A DNA stretch of 39,751 nt from Candidatus Scatomonas merdavium. GTDB taxonomy: Bacteria; Bacillota; Clostridia; Lachnospirales; Lachnospiraceae. Below, piece after piece: positions 9,361 through 18,245 of the stretch. The stretch covers positions 1 through 39,751 of the forward strand of contig DVJR01000010.1 in assembly GCA_018716575.1 (NCBI GenBank). The letters are read 5' to 3'. How positions within the stretch are numbered: position 1 is the first letter of the stretch; every line of letters begins with the position of its first letter. The notes beneath the pieces are model-generated. The model made no database searches. It worked only from the letters and a program-made list of their open reading frames with translations, and was not told where the DNA came from. Both the position numbers and the translations under genes were made by a program.

Positions 9361-10269
9361 ATGTACAATCCACAGCTGGATACTTTTTTATGCGTGGTAG
9401 AATGCGGCAGCTTCAACAAAGCGGCTGAAAAGCTGTATATCACTCCTCCTGCCGTAATCAAACAGATTAATTTGCTGGAGGAAAATCTGGATCTGCAGCT
9501 TTTCATCCGGACACATCGGGGGCTGATTCTGACGGAAGCCGGGAAATCCCTGTATCAGGATGCGAAATATATCATTCAGTACTGCCGTGATTCCATAATT
9601 CGAGCCAGGAACGCCATGCAGGAAAATACCAATGTTATCCGTATCGGCACTTCACTTATGACGCCTGCTCAGATTCTTGTAAAACTGTGGCCGGAGGTCC
9701 GGAAATACTGCCCGGAGATTAAATTCCAGCTGGTGCCTTTTGACAACACGCCGGAAAATGCCCGGGAAATTCTGGGGAATCTCGGACAAAATATTGATGT
9801 GGTGGCCGGGATTTTTGATGAAACCATGCTGGGCCTGCGTCAGTGCGCGGGGCTGGAGCTGTCCCGGGAGGCGCTGTGCTGCGCCGTATCCATCCACCAC
9901 AGGCTGGCCAGAAGGGACAGACTGTCTGTGGAAGATCTCTACGGAGAGAATCTTCTGCTGATGCGGCGTGACTGGAGCCGCTATGTGGATCAGCTGCGGG
10001 ATGATCTGCAGAAAAATCATCCGCAGATACATATTACGGATTTTGATTTCTACAACATGGCAGTTTTTAACCGATGTGAGAACAGCAATGATATCCTGAT
10101 AGCCGTGGAAAACTGGAAGGACGTGCATCCTCTTCTGAAAATTCTTCCGGTGGACTGGGGCTATGCCATTCCCTTCGGCCTGCTGCATTCTCCGACACCG
10201 TCATTGAAAGTACAGCGCTTTCTGATGGCTGTCGCAAAAGCATTTCGTCCGGAAAACGGGCGGGGCTGA
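9361..10269 (+). CDS. LysR family transcriptional regulator
   Basis: N-terminal wHTH LDTFLCVVECGSFNKAAEKLYITPPAVIKQINLLEENLDLQLFIRTHRGLILTEAG. Confidence 0.93.
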   Translation: MYNPQLDTFLCVVECGSFNKAAEKLYITPPAVIKQINLLEENLDLQLFIRTHRGLILTEAGKSLYQDAKYIIQYCRDSIIRARNAMQENTNVIRIGTSLMTPAQILVKLWPEVRKYCPEIKFQLVPFDNTPENAREILGNLGQNIDVVAGIFDETMLGLRQCAGLELSREALCCAVSIHHRLARRDRLSVEDLYGENLLLMRRDWSRYVDQLRDDLQKNHPQIHITDFDFYNMAVFNRCENSNDILIAVENWKDVHPLLKILPVDWGYAIPFGLLHSPTPSLKVQRFLMAVAKAFRPENGRG

Positions 10270-10281
10270 TGCAGGACATGA

Positions 10282-10329
10282 AAAATTCCTTCTGTACATC
10301 TGACGGTATCATTGTACAGAAGGAATTTT
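10282..10329. terminator. Bidirectional intrinsic terminator between convergent genes
   Basis: Perfect inverted repeat AAAATTCCTTCTGTAC (10282-10297) / GTACAGAAGGAATTTT (10314-10329), extendable by one A-T pair; sits between LysR (+) and 10346-10843 (-). Confidence 0.8.
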
Positions 10330-10345
10330 GAAGTAAAATTATTTT

Positions 10346-10843
10346 TTACTCACATTTGTTGGAGCAGTAGAGCCGCCTTGTGCCATCGTCAAAACGAAAA
10401 CAGAAATGATACGATACATCGCCGTCGGTTTCAGTATACTCGATCATAGACCATTCCGGAGGGGTGGTGGAATCGATCGAATAATTTCCACCGACTGACC
10501 ACAAATCTTCAATATACAGTACCGCCAAATCAGCAAGGTTATCGTCTGCACCAAGCTCCCCGGGAACATCAACAGTCTCCTGTTTATAGGCAGCTACAAT
10601 ATAGTGACTGTCATCAATCCATATAAAGCCATGCGGGTCTATCAGCATTTCATCGCCATTTTCATCAAGGTAATAAATTTCGTCTATCACCTCATAGTTT
10701 TCGTCCATAACAACAACACAGCCGGGATTAATTCCGGAACAGTCTCCGTCTGCAAAGGAATCCTCAAGATATGGCATATAGGTATATCGAATCTCGCCGT
10801 CAGAGTTATACTGCTTGCGGAAGTCAAGACCATTGGTGCTCAC
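10346..10843 (-). pseudogene. Hypothetical protein, probably a 5'-truncated remnant
   Basis: Protein-like acidic sequence ending YCSNKCE*; coding character continues upstream of the GTG (KQGELIFYKEITKTDENGNEV) to an in-frame TGA with no convincing start or RBS. Confidence 0.5.
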
Positions 10844-10989
10844 TTCATTTCCGTTCTCATCCGTTTTGGTGATCTCCTTGTAAAAGATCAGTTCCCCCTG
10901 CTTTTTGTTTCAGGGAGCCCTTTTCGCTGCAAATATCTGCCGTATCATTGGAGAAACGTCACGCAACCAAAATTCGACTCACTACCCTG

Positions 10990-11018
10990 TTGCAAGATTC
11001 CGCGGCATTGAGTATAAT
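10990..11018 (+). promoter_or_regulatory. Putative sigma-A promoter for the miaB-mutS-mutL run
   Basis: TTGCAA (10990-10995) - 17 nt - TATAAT (11013-11018). Confidence 0.7.
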
Positions 11019-11113
11019 AAAAATTGCTTTCTTGGCAAGCACAATTTTGCCAGGCAAAAAATCATCTGTACACGATGCCGTTCAATGAAACAGGAGGAAA
11101 GCAATCGTTAATC

Positions 11114-12574
11114 ATGGAAAAAGGAAAAGATGAACCTGAATTTGACAGGATATTTCAGAATGCCCCTGCGAAAGAGCCGGAAAGGCAATACTACTTTATA
11201 GAACAGGCAAAAAAAATAGTAGCAAAGCAAAATAAAGCGCTGGGACGCCGCCAAAAGATGTGCTGCGTTACCTTCGGCTGCCAGATGAACGCCAGAGACT
11301 CGGAAAAGCTGCGGGGAATCCTGGAAAACATCGGATTTGAAAAAACAGAAGAGGAAGAGGATGCGGATTTCATTATCTACAACACCTGCACGGTCCGGGA
11401 AAACGCGAACCAGAAGGTGTACGGAAGGCTGGGGTATCTGCATTCCCTGAAGAAAAAGCGCCCGTCCCTGATGATCGCCCTCTGCGGCTGCATGATGCAG
11501 GAGCCTGAGGTGGTGGAAAAGCTGAAGAAGAGCTACCGGTTTGTAAATCTGGTTTTCGGCACCCACAATATCTACAAGCTGGCCGAGCTGATGGCGCAGG
11601 TTTTGGCGAATCCGCAGGACATGGTTATTGACATCTGGAAGGATACGGATCGGATCGTGGAAAATCTGCCCGTTGACCGGAAATATTCTTTCAAATCCGG
11701 CGTCAACATCATGTTCGGCTGCAACAATTTCTGCAGCTACTGCATCGTTCCCTATGTGCGGGGGCGGGAGCGGAGCCGGAAGCCGGAAGAGATTCTTGCA
11801 GAGATTCGGAGACTGGCAGCGGACGGCGTAAGGGAGATTATGCTGCTTGGACAGAACGTCAATTCCTACGGGAAGAATCTGGAGCATCCCATGACCTTTG
11901 CGGAGCTGCTGGAACAGGTCTCCGCCGTGGAGGGGGTGGATCGAATCCGGTTCATGACTTCACACCCCAAGGATCTGTCCGATGAGCTGATACGGGTGAT
12001 GGCTTCTCATCCCAACATCTGTCCGCATCTGCATCTTCCGGTTCAGTCCGGAAGCAGCCGGATTCTGAAGGAGATGAACCGGCGCTATACGAAGGAGCAG
12101 TACCTGGCACTGGTGGGCCGGATCAGAAAAGCCATGCCGGATATATCGCTGACCACAGATATTATCGTCGGCTTCCCCGGGGAGACGGAAGAGGATTTCC
12201 AGGAGACTCTGGATGTGGTGGAAAAGGTTCGTTACGACAGCGCATTTACTTTTATCTATTCCAGACGGACAGGTACGCCGGCGGCTGCCATGGAAAATCA
12301 GGTGCCCGAGAATGTGGTAAAAGACAGGTTCGACCGGCTTCTGAACCGGGTACAGGATATCGCACGAGAGCAGTCTGCCCGCTTCGAAGGCAGAACCATG
12401 GATGTGCTGGTGGAATCCGTCAACGAGCAGGATTCCTCGCTGGTCACCGGGCGGCTTGCCAATAATCTGGTAGTTCATTTTCCGGGAGACGCGTCTCTGA
12501 TCGGGAAAATTGTTCCGGTTCATCTGGACCGCTGCCAGGGCTTTTATTATCTGGGCAGCCCGGCAGCTTCATGA
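11114..12574 (+). CDS. miaB: tRNA-2-methylthio-N6-dimethylallyladenosine synthase
   Basis: CCVTFGCQMNARDSE, radical-SAM CNNFCSYCIVPYVRGRERSR, HLPVQSGSSRILKEMNRRYT; ATG at 11114 inferred. Confidence 0.95.
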   Translation: MEKGKDEPEFDRIFQNAPAKEPERQYYFIEQAKKIVAKQNKALGRRQKMCCVTFGCQMNARDSEKLRGILENIGFEKTEEEEDADFIIYNTCTVRENANQKVYGRLGYLHSLKKKRPSLMIALCGCMMQEPEVVEKLKKSYRFVNLVFGTHNIYKLAELMAQVLANPQDMVIDIWKDTDRIVENLPVDRKYSFKSGVNIMFGCNNFCSYCIVPYVRGRERSRKPEEILAEIRRLAADGVREIMLLGQNVNSYGKNLEHPMTFAELLEQVSAVEGVDRIRFMTSHPKDLSDELIRVMASHPNICPHLHLPVQSGSSRILKEMNRRYTKEQYLALVGRIRKAMPDISLTTDIIVGFPGETEEDFQETLDVVEKVRYDSAFTFIYSRRTGTPAAAMENQVPENVVKDRFDRLLNRVQDIAREQSARFEGRTMDVLVESVNEQDSSLVTGRLANNLVVHFPGDASLIGKIVPVHLDRCQGFYYLGSPAAS

Positions 12575-12649
12575 AAAAGGCAAACGATATGCATGCCATC
12601 TCCGCAGTGCTAAAAGATACGACGGAAAATTCAGAAAGAGGTTAAATAC

Positions 12650-15289
12650 GTGGCACTTTCACCAATGATGCAGCACTATGTTGCGACGAAGAAGGAATAC
12701 CCGGACTGCATTCTGTTTTACAGACTGGGCGATTTTTATGAAATGTTTTTTGAGGACGCAGTTACCGTATCGAAGGAGCTGGAGCTGACGCTGACAGGAA
12801 AAGACTGCGGGATGGAGGAGCGGGCGCCCATGTGCGGCGTCCCTTATCACGCCGCGGAAACATACATCAACCGCCTGATTGAAAAAGGATTTAAGGTAGC
12901 CATCTGCGAACAGGTGGAGGACCCGAAGAAAGCCAAGGGCATGGTAAAGCGTGAGGTCATCCGCGTGGTCACGCCCGGCACTGTCCTGGACAGTCAGAGT
13001 CTGGACGAGACCAGAAATAACTATATCATGTGCATCGTCTGTACCGCTGACAGATTCGGCATTTCGCTTGCGGATGTGACCACGGGACAGTGTCTGGTGA
13101 CAGAGGTTGACCGGGAGCGGAAGCTTCTGGATGAGGTTAATAAGTTTATGCCTGCTGAAATTATCTGTAACCAGGCTTTTCTGGTCTGCGGAACGGATAT
13201 TGATGATCTGAAAAACAGGCTTCACATAACGGTATATGGTCTGGAGGACTGGTATTTTGACGACGGTGACTGCCGGAAAACGCTGGAGGAGCATTTTCAC
13301 TGCCGTTCCCTGAAAGGGCTGGGGCTGGAGGATTTCAGCTGCGGAGCAATTGCCGCAGGCGCTTTATTCCGCTATCTCTATGAGATACAGAAATCCGACA
13401 TGAGCCAGATGACGGAGATTACTCCATATTTTGCCGACAGGTTTATGCTGCTGGACAGTTCCACCAGGAGAAATCTGGAGCTGGTGGAAACTCTTCGCGA
13501 AAAGCAAAAGAGAGGTTCTCTGCTGTGGGTTCTGGACAAAACAAAGACGGCTATGGGAGCCAGAATGCTTCGCAGCATGGTGGAACAGCCCCTGATCGAT
13601 CAGGAAGAGATTGAAAAGCGGCTGGAGGCCGTGGAGGAGCTCAACGGCCAGCCCATGATCCGGGATGAAATCCGGGAATATCTGCAGCCGGTCTACGATC
13701 TGGAACGGCTGGTGAGCCGGATTACGTATCAGTCAGCCAATCCCCGGGATCTGATCGCCTTTAAAACCTCCCTTCAGATGCTGCCTTTTCTGAAGCAGCT
13801 TCTGAATTCTTTTCATGGAACGCTGCTGACCAATATTCAGAACGATATGGATGCGCTGGAGGATCTCTGTCTGCTGGTAAAAGAAGCGATTCAGGACGAC
13901 CCGCCCATGGCCATGAAGGACGGCGGCATCATCCGGGACGGCTACAATGAAATGGTGGACAGCTACCGTGAGGCGAAGAACAAGGGGAAACAGTGGCTTA
14001 GCGATCTGGAGAGCGAAGAGCGTGAAAAAACCGGAATCCGGAATCTGCGGATTAAATACAACAAGGTGTTCGGCTATTATCTTGAGGTCACAAACTCTTT
14101 TAAGAATCTGGTTCCGGATTATTATACCCGGAAACAGACCCTGGCCAATGCCGAGCGTTATACCACGGACCGGCTGAAGGAGCTGGAGGAAACGATCCTG
14201 GGCGCTGAGGACAGGCTTTCTTCCCTGGAATATGAGTTGTTTTGCACGGTGCGGGACACAGTGGCGGGAGAGGTGGCCAGAATCCAGAAAACCGCCAGGG
14301 CGGTGGCAGCCCTGGACGTATTCGCTTCCTTTTCTCAGGTGGCTGAAAAAAACCGCTATGTCCGGCCGAAGCTGAACCAGAAGGGGAAGATTGATATCCG
14401 GGACGGCCGCCATCCCGTAGTGGAACAGATGATCCCCAATGACATGTTCATCGCTAACGACACCTATCTGGACAACGGCGACCACAGGATTTCCGTAATT
14501 ACAGGCCCCAATATGGCCGGAAAATCTACCTATATGCGGCAAACGGCGCTGATCGTTCTGATGGCGCAGATTGGCTCATTCGTTCCGGCATCCGCGGCTA
14601 ATATCGGATTGGTGGACCGGATTTTTACCCGTGTGGGAGCCTCTGACGACCTGGCCAGCGGGCAGAGTACCTTCATGGTGGAGATGACGGAGGTGGCCAA
14701 CATTCTCCGGAACGCAACCTCCGACAGCCTGCTGATCCTGGATGAGATCGGACGGGGAACCAGTACCTTTGACGGCCTTTCCATCGCGTGGGCGGTGATT
14801 GAGCATATTGCGGATACGAAAATTCTGGGGGCCAAGACGCTCTTTGCCACCCATTATCACGAACTGACGGAGCTGGAGGGCAAGCTGCCCGGCGTTCACA
14901 ATTACTGCATCGCCGTCAAGGAAAAGGGTGACGATATCGTGTTTCTGCGGAAGATCGTCAAGGGCGGCGCAGATAAGAGCTACGGCATCCAGGTGGCCAG
15001 GCTGGCCGGCGTGCCGGAATCGGTGCTTTCCAGGGCCAGGGAGCTGGTGGAGGAGCTGTCGGATGCGGATATTACGGCAGCCGTCAAGGATCTGGCCGGA
15101 ACGAAAAAGAAAAAGCCGAAGGCGGCTCATTATGATGAGGTAGATATGAAGCAGATGTCCCTGTTTGATACGGTTAAGGATAACGATATTATTGACGAAC
15201 TCTCGGGGCTGGATATTTCCAACATGACGCCTCTGGAGGCTCTGAACACACTGAACCGCCTCCAGAACAAGATCAGAAACCGGTGGTAA
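12650..15289 (+). CDS. mutS: DNA mismatch repair protein MutS
   Basis: FYRLGDFYEMF mismatch-binding motif, TGPNMAGKSTYMRQ Walker A, DEIGRGTSTFDGLSIAWAV, FATHYHEL. Confidence 0.97.
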   Translation: MALSPMMQHYVATKKEYPDCILFYRLGDFYEMFFEDAVTVSKELELTLTGKDCGMEERAPMCGVPYHAAETYINRLIEKGFKVAICEQVEDPKKAKGMVKREVIRVVTPGTVLDSQSLDETRNNYIMCIVCTADRFGISLADVTTGQCLVTEVDRERKLLDEVNKFMPAEIICNQAFLVCGTDIDDLKNRLHITVYGLEDWYFDDGDCRKTLEEHFHCRSLKGLGLEDFSCGAIAAGALFRYLYEIQKSDMSQMTEITPYFADRFMLLDSSTRRNLELVETLREKQKRGSLLWVLDKTKTAMGARMLRSMVEQPLIDQEEIEKRLEAVEELNGQPMIRDEIREYLQPVYDLERLVSRITYQSANPRDLIAFKTSLQMLPFLKQLLNSFHGTLLTNIQNDMDALEDLCLLVKEAIQDDPPMAMKDGGIIRDGYNEMVDSYREAKNKGKQWLSDLESEEREKTGIRNLRIKYNKVFGYYLEVTNSFKNLVPDYYTRKQTLANAERYTTDRLKELEETILGAEDRLSSLEYELFCTVRDTVAGEVARIQKTARAVAALDVFASFSQVAEKNRYVRPKLNQKGKIDIRDGRHPVVEQMIPNDMFIANDTYLDNGDHRISVITGPNMAGKSTYMRQTALIVLMAQIGSFVPASAANIGLVDRIFTRVGASDDLASGQSTFMVEMTEVANILRNATSDSLLILDEIGRGTSTFDGLSIAWAVIEHIADTKILGAKTLFATHYHELTELEGKLPGVHNYCIAVKEKGDDIVFLRKIVKGGADKSYGIQVARLAGVPESVLSRARELVEELSDADITAAVKDLAGTKKKKPKAAHYDEVDMKQMSLFDTVKDNDIIDELSGLDISNMTPLEALNTLNRLQNKIRNRW

Positions 15290-15293
15290 AACT

Positions 15294-17270
15294 ATGAGAA
15301 AAATAGAAATACTGGATCAGAAAACAATTGATAAAATCGCTGCCGGAGAGGTTGTGGAGCGTCCGGCGTCCGTGGTCAAGGAGCTGGTGGAAAACGCCAT
15401 GGATGCCGGAGCCACTGCCGTCACCGTGGAGATAAAGGACGGAGGTACTTCCTTTATCCGAATTACAGACAACGGCTGCGGCATCCCGGCAGATCAGGTC
15501 CGTATGGCCTTCCTGCGCCATGCTACCAGCAAGATCCGGAGTGTGGAGGATCTGGTACAGATCGCCTCTCTGGGCTTCCGGGGCGAGGCGCTCTCCAGCA
15601 TCGCCGCTGTATCACAGGTTGAGCTGATCACTAAAACGCCGGAGGCTCTGACTGGAATCCGATACCGCATTGAAGGCGGCGCGGAGAAAGAGCTGGAAGA
15701 GATCGGAGCGCCCTCGGGCACTACTTTCCTGGTTCACCATCTGTTTTACAACACGCCGGCCCGGGCCAAATTCCTGAAATCCGCCGCTGCGGAAGGCAAC
15801 AGCGTCAGCAGCGTAGTGGAGCAGCTGGCGCTCTCGCATCCGGATATTTCTTTTAAATACATTCAGAACGGGCAGAATAAGCTGTATACCAGCGGGAACG
15901 GTAATCTTAAAGAAATTATCTACCAGATCTACGGACGGGAGCTGACAAGAGAGCTGGTTCCCGTGGAGGCTGAAACAGAACTGCTGTCTATCCGAGGATT
16001 TATCGGAAACCCTTCTGTGGCCAGAGGAAACAGGAATTTTGAAAATTATTTCGTCAATGGCAGATACGTGAAAAGCAGGCTGCTTGCCAGAGCCATAGAG
16101 GACGGCTACCACGGCTTTATGATGCAGCACCGATATCCTTTTACGCTTCTTTATCTGGAAATCGACGGGGAAAAGGTGGATGTAAACGTGCATCCGTCTA
16201 AAATGGAGCTGCGTTTTTCCAGCCAGGAGGAAATCTATCATCAGCTGTGTCTGACCATACAGAATGCCCTGCTGGAACGTGAGAGGATTCCGCAGGTATC
16301 TCTGGATACAGGGAAAAAGGAATCTGATTCCGCAGAGAAGAGAGAAAAAGAGGAAAGGCGAAGCCTGAAGGCGCCGGAGCCCTTCGAACAGCGGCGGCGA
16401 AACCTGGCTTCTGCAGTGCCGCAGATGCCGGGCAGGACGCAGATGCAGACGCCGCCCCTTCTTCGGGAGGAGCCTGCCGTATATGGCATGGAGGAGGCGA
16501 AAGCCCGGCCTGTTCCGGCAGCGGCAAAATCAGAACAGATGCGGGTACCGGAAGCAGCGCACGCTCCGCAGCCGGAGACGAAGACGATGGCAGAAAACGC
16601 AGCACTGAAACCGGAAGAGAATCAGACGTCTGATACCGTAATAGCGGGAGAGCAGACAGAACTGTTTGACGGGAGGCTGCTCTCCGTCCAGGCCAGGGAC
16701 CGGCACCGGATTATCGGTCAGATTTTTGACACCTACTGGCTGGTGGAGTACAGGGACGCGCTCTATATCATCGATCAGCATGCGGCTCATGAAAAAGTAC
16801 TGTTTGAACGGATGATGCGGGAATACAGTTCAAGGCAGGTGACTTCGCAGATGCTGTGTCCGCCTCTGGTGGTGAGCCTCACAGACCGGGAGGCAGAGCT
16901 TCTGAAAAAGCATATGGAGATATTCCGGAAATCCGGCTTTGAAATTGAGGAATTCGGCGGACGGGAATACAAGCTCTGTGCCGTTCCGGCCAACCTGTAT
17001 CAGGTCGCGGCCGGGCAGCTTTTTGTGGAAATTCTGGACGGACTTGAGGATTTCGGAGGACAGACGCCGGAGCTGATTCAGGAACGTCTGGCTTCCATGG
17101 CCTGTAAGGCGGCAGTTAAGGGGAATCAGTCCATGTCAGCGGTGGAAGCCGAGAAGCTTATTGACGAGCTTCTGACTCTGGAAAATCCATATAACTGTCC
17201 TCATGGAAGACCGACCATCGTTTCCATGACCAGATATGAAATGGATAAAAAATTCAAAAGAATCGTATAG
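15294..17270 (+). CDS. mutL: DNA mismatch repair endonuclease MutL
   Basis: GHKL motifs (KIAAGEVVERPASVVKELVENAMDAGA, DNGCGI, GFRGEAL), C-terminal DQHAAHEKVLFE endonuclease motif and CPHGRPT. Confidence 0.97.
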   Translation: MRKIEILDQKTIDKIAAGEVVERPASVVKELVENAMDAGATAVTVEIKDGGTSFIRITDNGCGIPADQVRMAFLRHATSKIRSVEDLVQIASLGFRGEALSSIAAVSQVELITKTPEALTGIRYRIEGGAEKELEEIGAPSGTTFLVHHLFYNTPARAKFLKSAAAEGNSVSSVVEQLALSHPDISFKYIQNGQNKLYTSGNGNLKEIIYQIYGRELTRELVPVEAETELLSIRGFIGNPSVARGNRNFENYFVNGRYVKSRLLARAIEDGYHGFMMQHRYPFTLLYLEIDGEKVDVNVHPSKMELRFSSQEEIYHQLCLTIQNALLERERIPQVSLDTGKKESDSAEKREKEERRSLKAPEPFEQRRRNLASAVPQMPGRTQMQTPPLLREEPAVYGMEEAKARPVPAAAKSEQMRVPEAAHAPQPETKTMAENAALKPEENQTSDTVIAGEQTELFDGRLLSVQARDRHRIIGQIFDTYWLVEYRDALYIIDQHAAHEKVLFERMMREYSSRQVTSQMLCPPLVVSLTDREAELLKKHMEIFRKSGFEIEEFGGREYKLCAVPANLYQVAAGQLFVEILDGLEDFGGQTPELIQERLASMACKAAVKGNQSMSAVEAEKLIDELLTLENPYNCPHGRPTIVSMTRYEMDKKFKRIV

Positions 17271-18245
17271 GTGAGTATATTGAAAAAACCGTGTATCGTA
17301 CTGTCCGGACCTACGGCCGTGGGGAAAACCCGTCTGTCCATACGTCTTGCGAAGGCGCTGAACGGCTCCGTGATTTCGGCGGATTCCATGCAGGTCTACA
17401 GGGGGATGGACATTGGTTCGGCAAAAATCCGGCCGGAGGAAATGGAAGGTATTCCTCATTACCTTATTGACGTGCTGGAGCCGGAAGAAGAATTTAATGT
17501 GGTCCGCTTCCAGCAGATGGCGGAAGCGGCCATGGAAGAAATATACCGGGCGGGGCGGCTTCCCATCGTGGTGGGCGGTACCGGCTTTTATATACAGGCC
17601 CTTTTAAAGGGCGTGGATTTTACCGAAACAGAAGGAAACTCTGAGCTCCGGAGAAGGCTGGAGAAGCTGGCTGAGGAAAAGGGCGGAGAATATCTGCACC
17701 GGCTGCTGGCCGAAAAAGATCCTTTATCGGCGGAGGCCATCCATCCCAACAACGTCCGGCGTGTGATCCGCGCTCTGGAATATTATGAGGAAACGGGTTC
17801 ACCCATTTCCGTCCACAACGCGGCCTGGAGAGACCGGGAATCTGCCTACTGCTGCGCCTGGTTTGTGCTGAATGACGACCGGGGCAGGCTCTATGAACGG
17901 ATTGACCGCCGCGTAGACGAGATGATGAGCCAGGGACTCTTGGAGGAAGTGACGAAACTGCATGGAAGAGGTCTTACAGAGGAGCACGGCTCCATGAAAG
18001 GCCTTGGATACAAAGAGCTGCTGTGTTTCCTGAAGGGGGAAATTTCTCTGGATGAGGCGGTGCGTATTATCAAAAGAGACACCAGGCACTTTGCCAAACG
18101 GCAGATTACCTGGTTTAAGCGGGAGAAGGACGTGATCTGGCTGAATCTGCCGGATTTTCAATATGATGAACAGGCCGTTCTGGAATATATGCTGTCCAGA
18201 TGGCAGAGTAAGCTGGGAGAGGAAGAGAAAAAAGATGAACAGTGA
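17271..18245 (+). CDS. miaA: tRNA dimethylallyltransferase
   Basis: LSGPTAVGKTRLSIRLA, SADSMQVYRGMDIGSAK, PHYLIDVLEP, VGGTGFYIQALL; GTG start directly after the mutL stop. Confidence 0.96.
   Translation: MSILKKPCIVLSGPTAVGKTRLSIRLAKALNGSVISADSMQVYRGMDIGSAKIRPEEMEGIPHYLIDVLEPEEEFNVVRFQQMAEAAMEEIYRAGRLPIVVGGTGFYIQALLKGVDFTETEGNSELRRRLEKLAEEKGGEYLHRLLAEKDPLSAEAIHPNNVRRVIRALEYYEETGSPISVHNAAWRDRESAYCCAWFVLNDDRGRLYERIDRRVDEMMSQGLLEEVTKLHGRGLTEEHGSMKGLGYKELLCFLKGEISLDEAVRIIKRDTRHFAKRQITWFKREKDVIWLNLPDFQYDEQAVLEYMLSRWQSKLGEEEKKDEQ

Noticed and set aside
8324-9373. 349-aa antisense ORF opposite the M14 peptidase
   Set aside because: Mirrors a well-supported coding gene; no recognisable domain or RBS; long antisense ORFs are expected from the codon usage here.
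10900-10925. CCCTG...CAGGG inverted repeat upstream of the minus-strand ORF
   Set aside because: 5-bp stem with weak flanking pairing; not distinguishable from chance.
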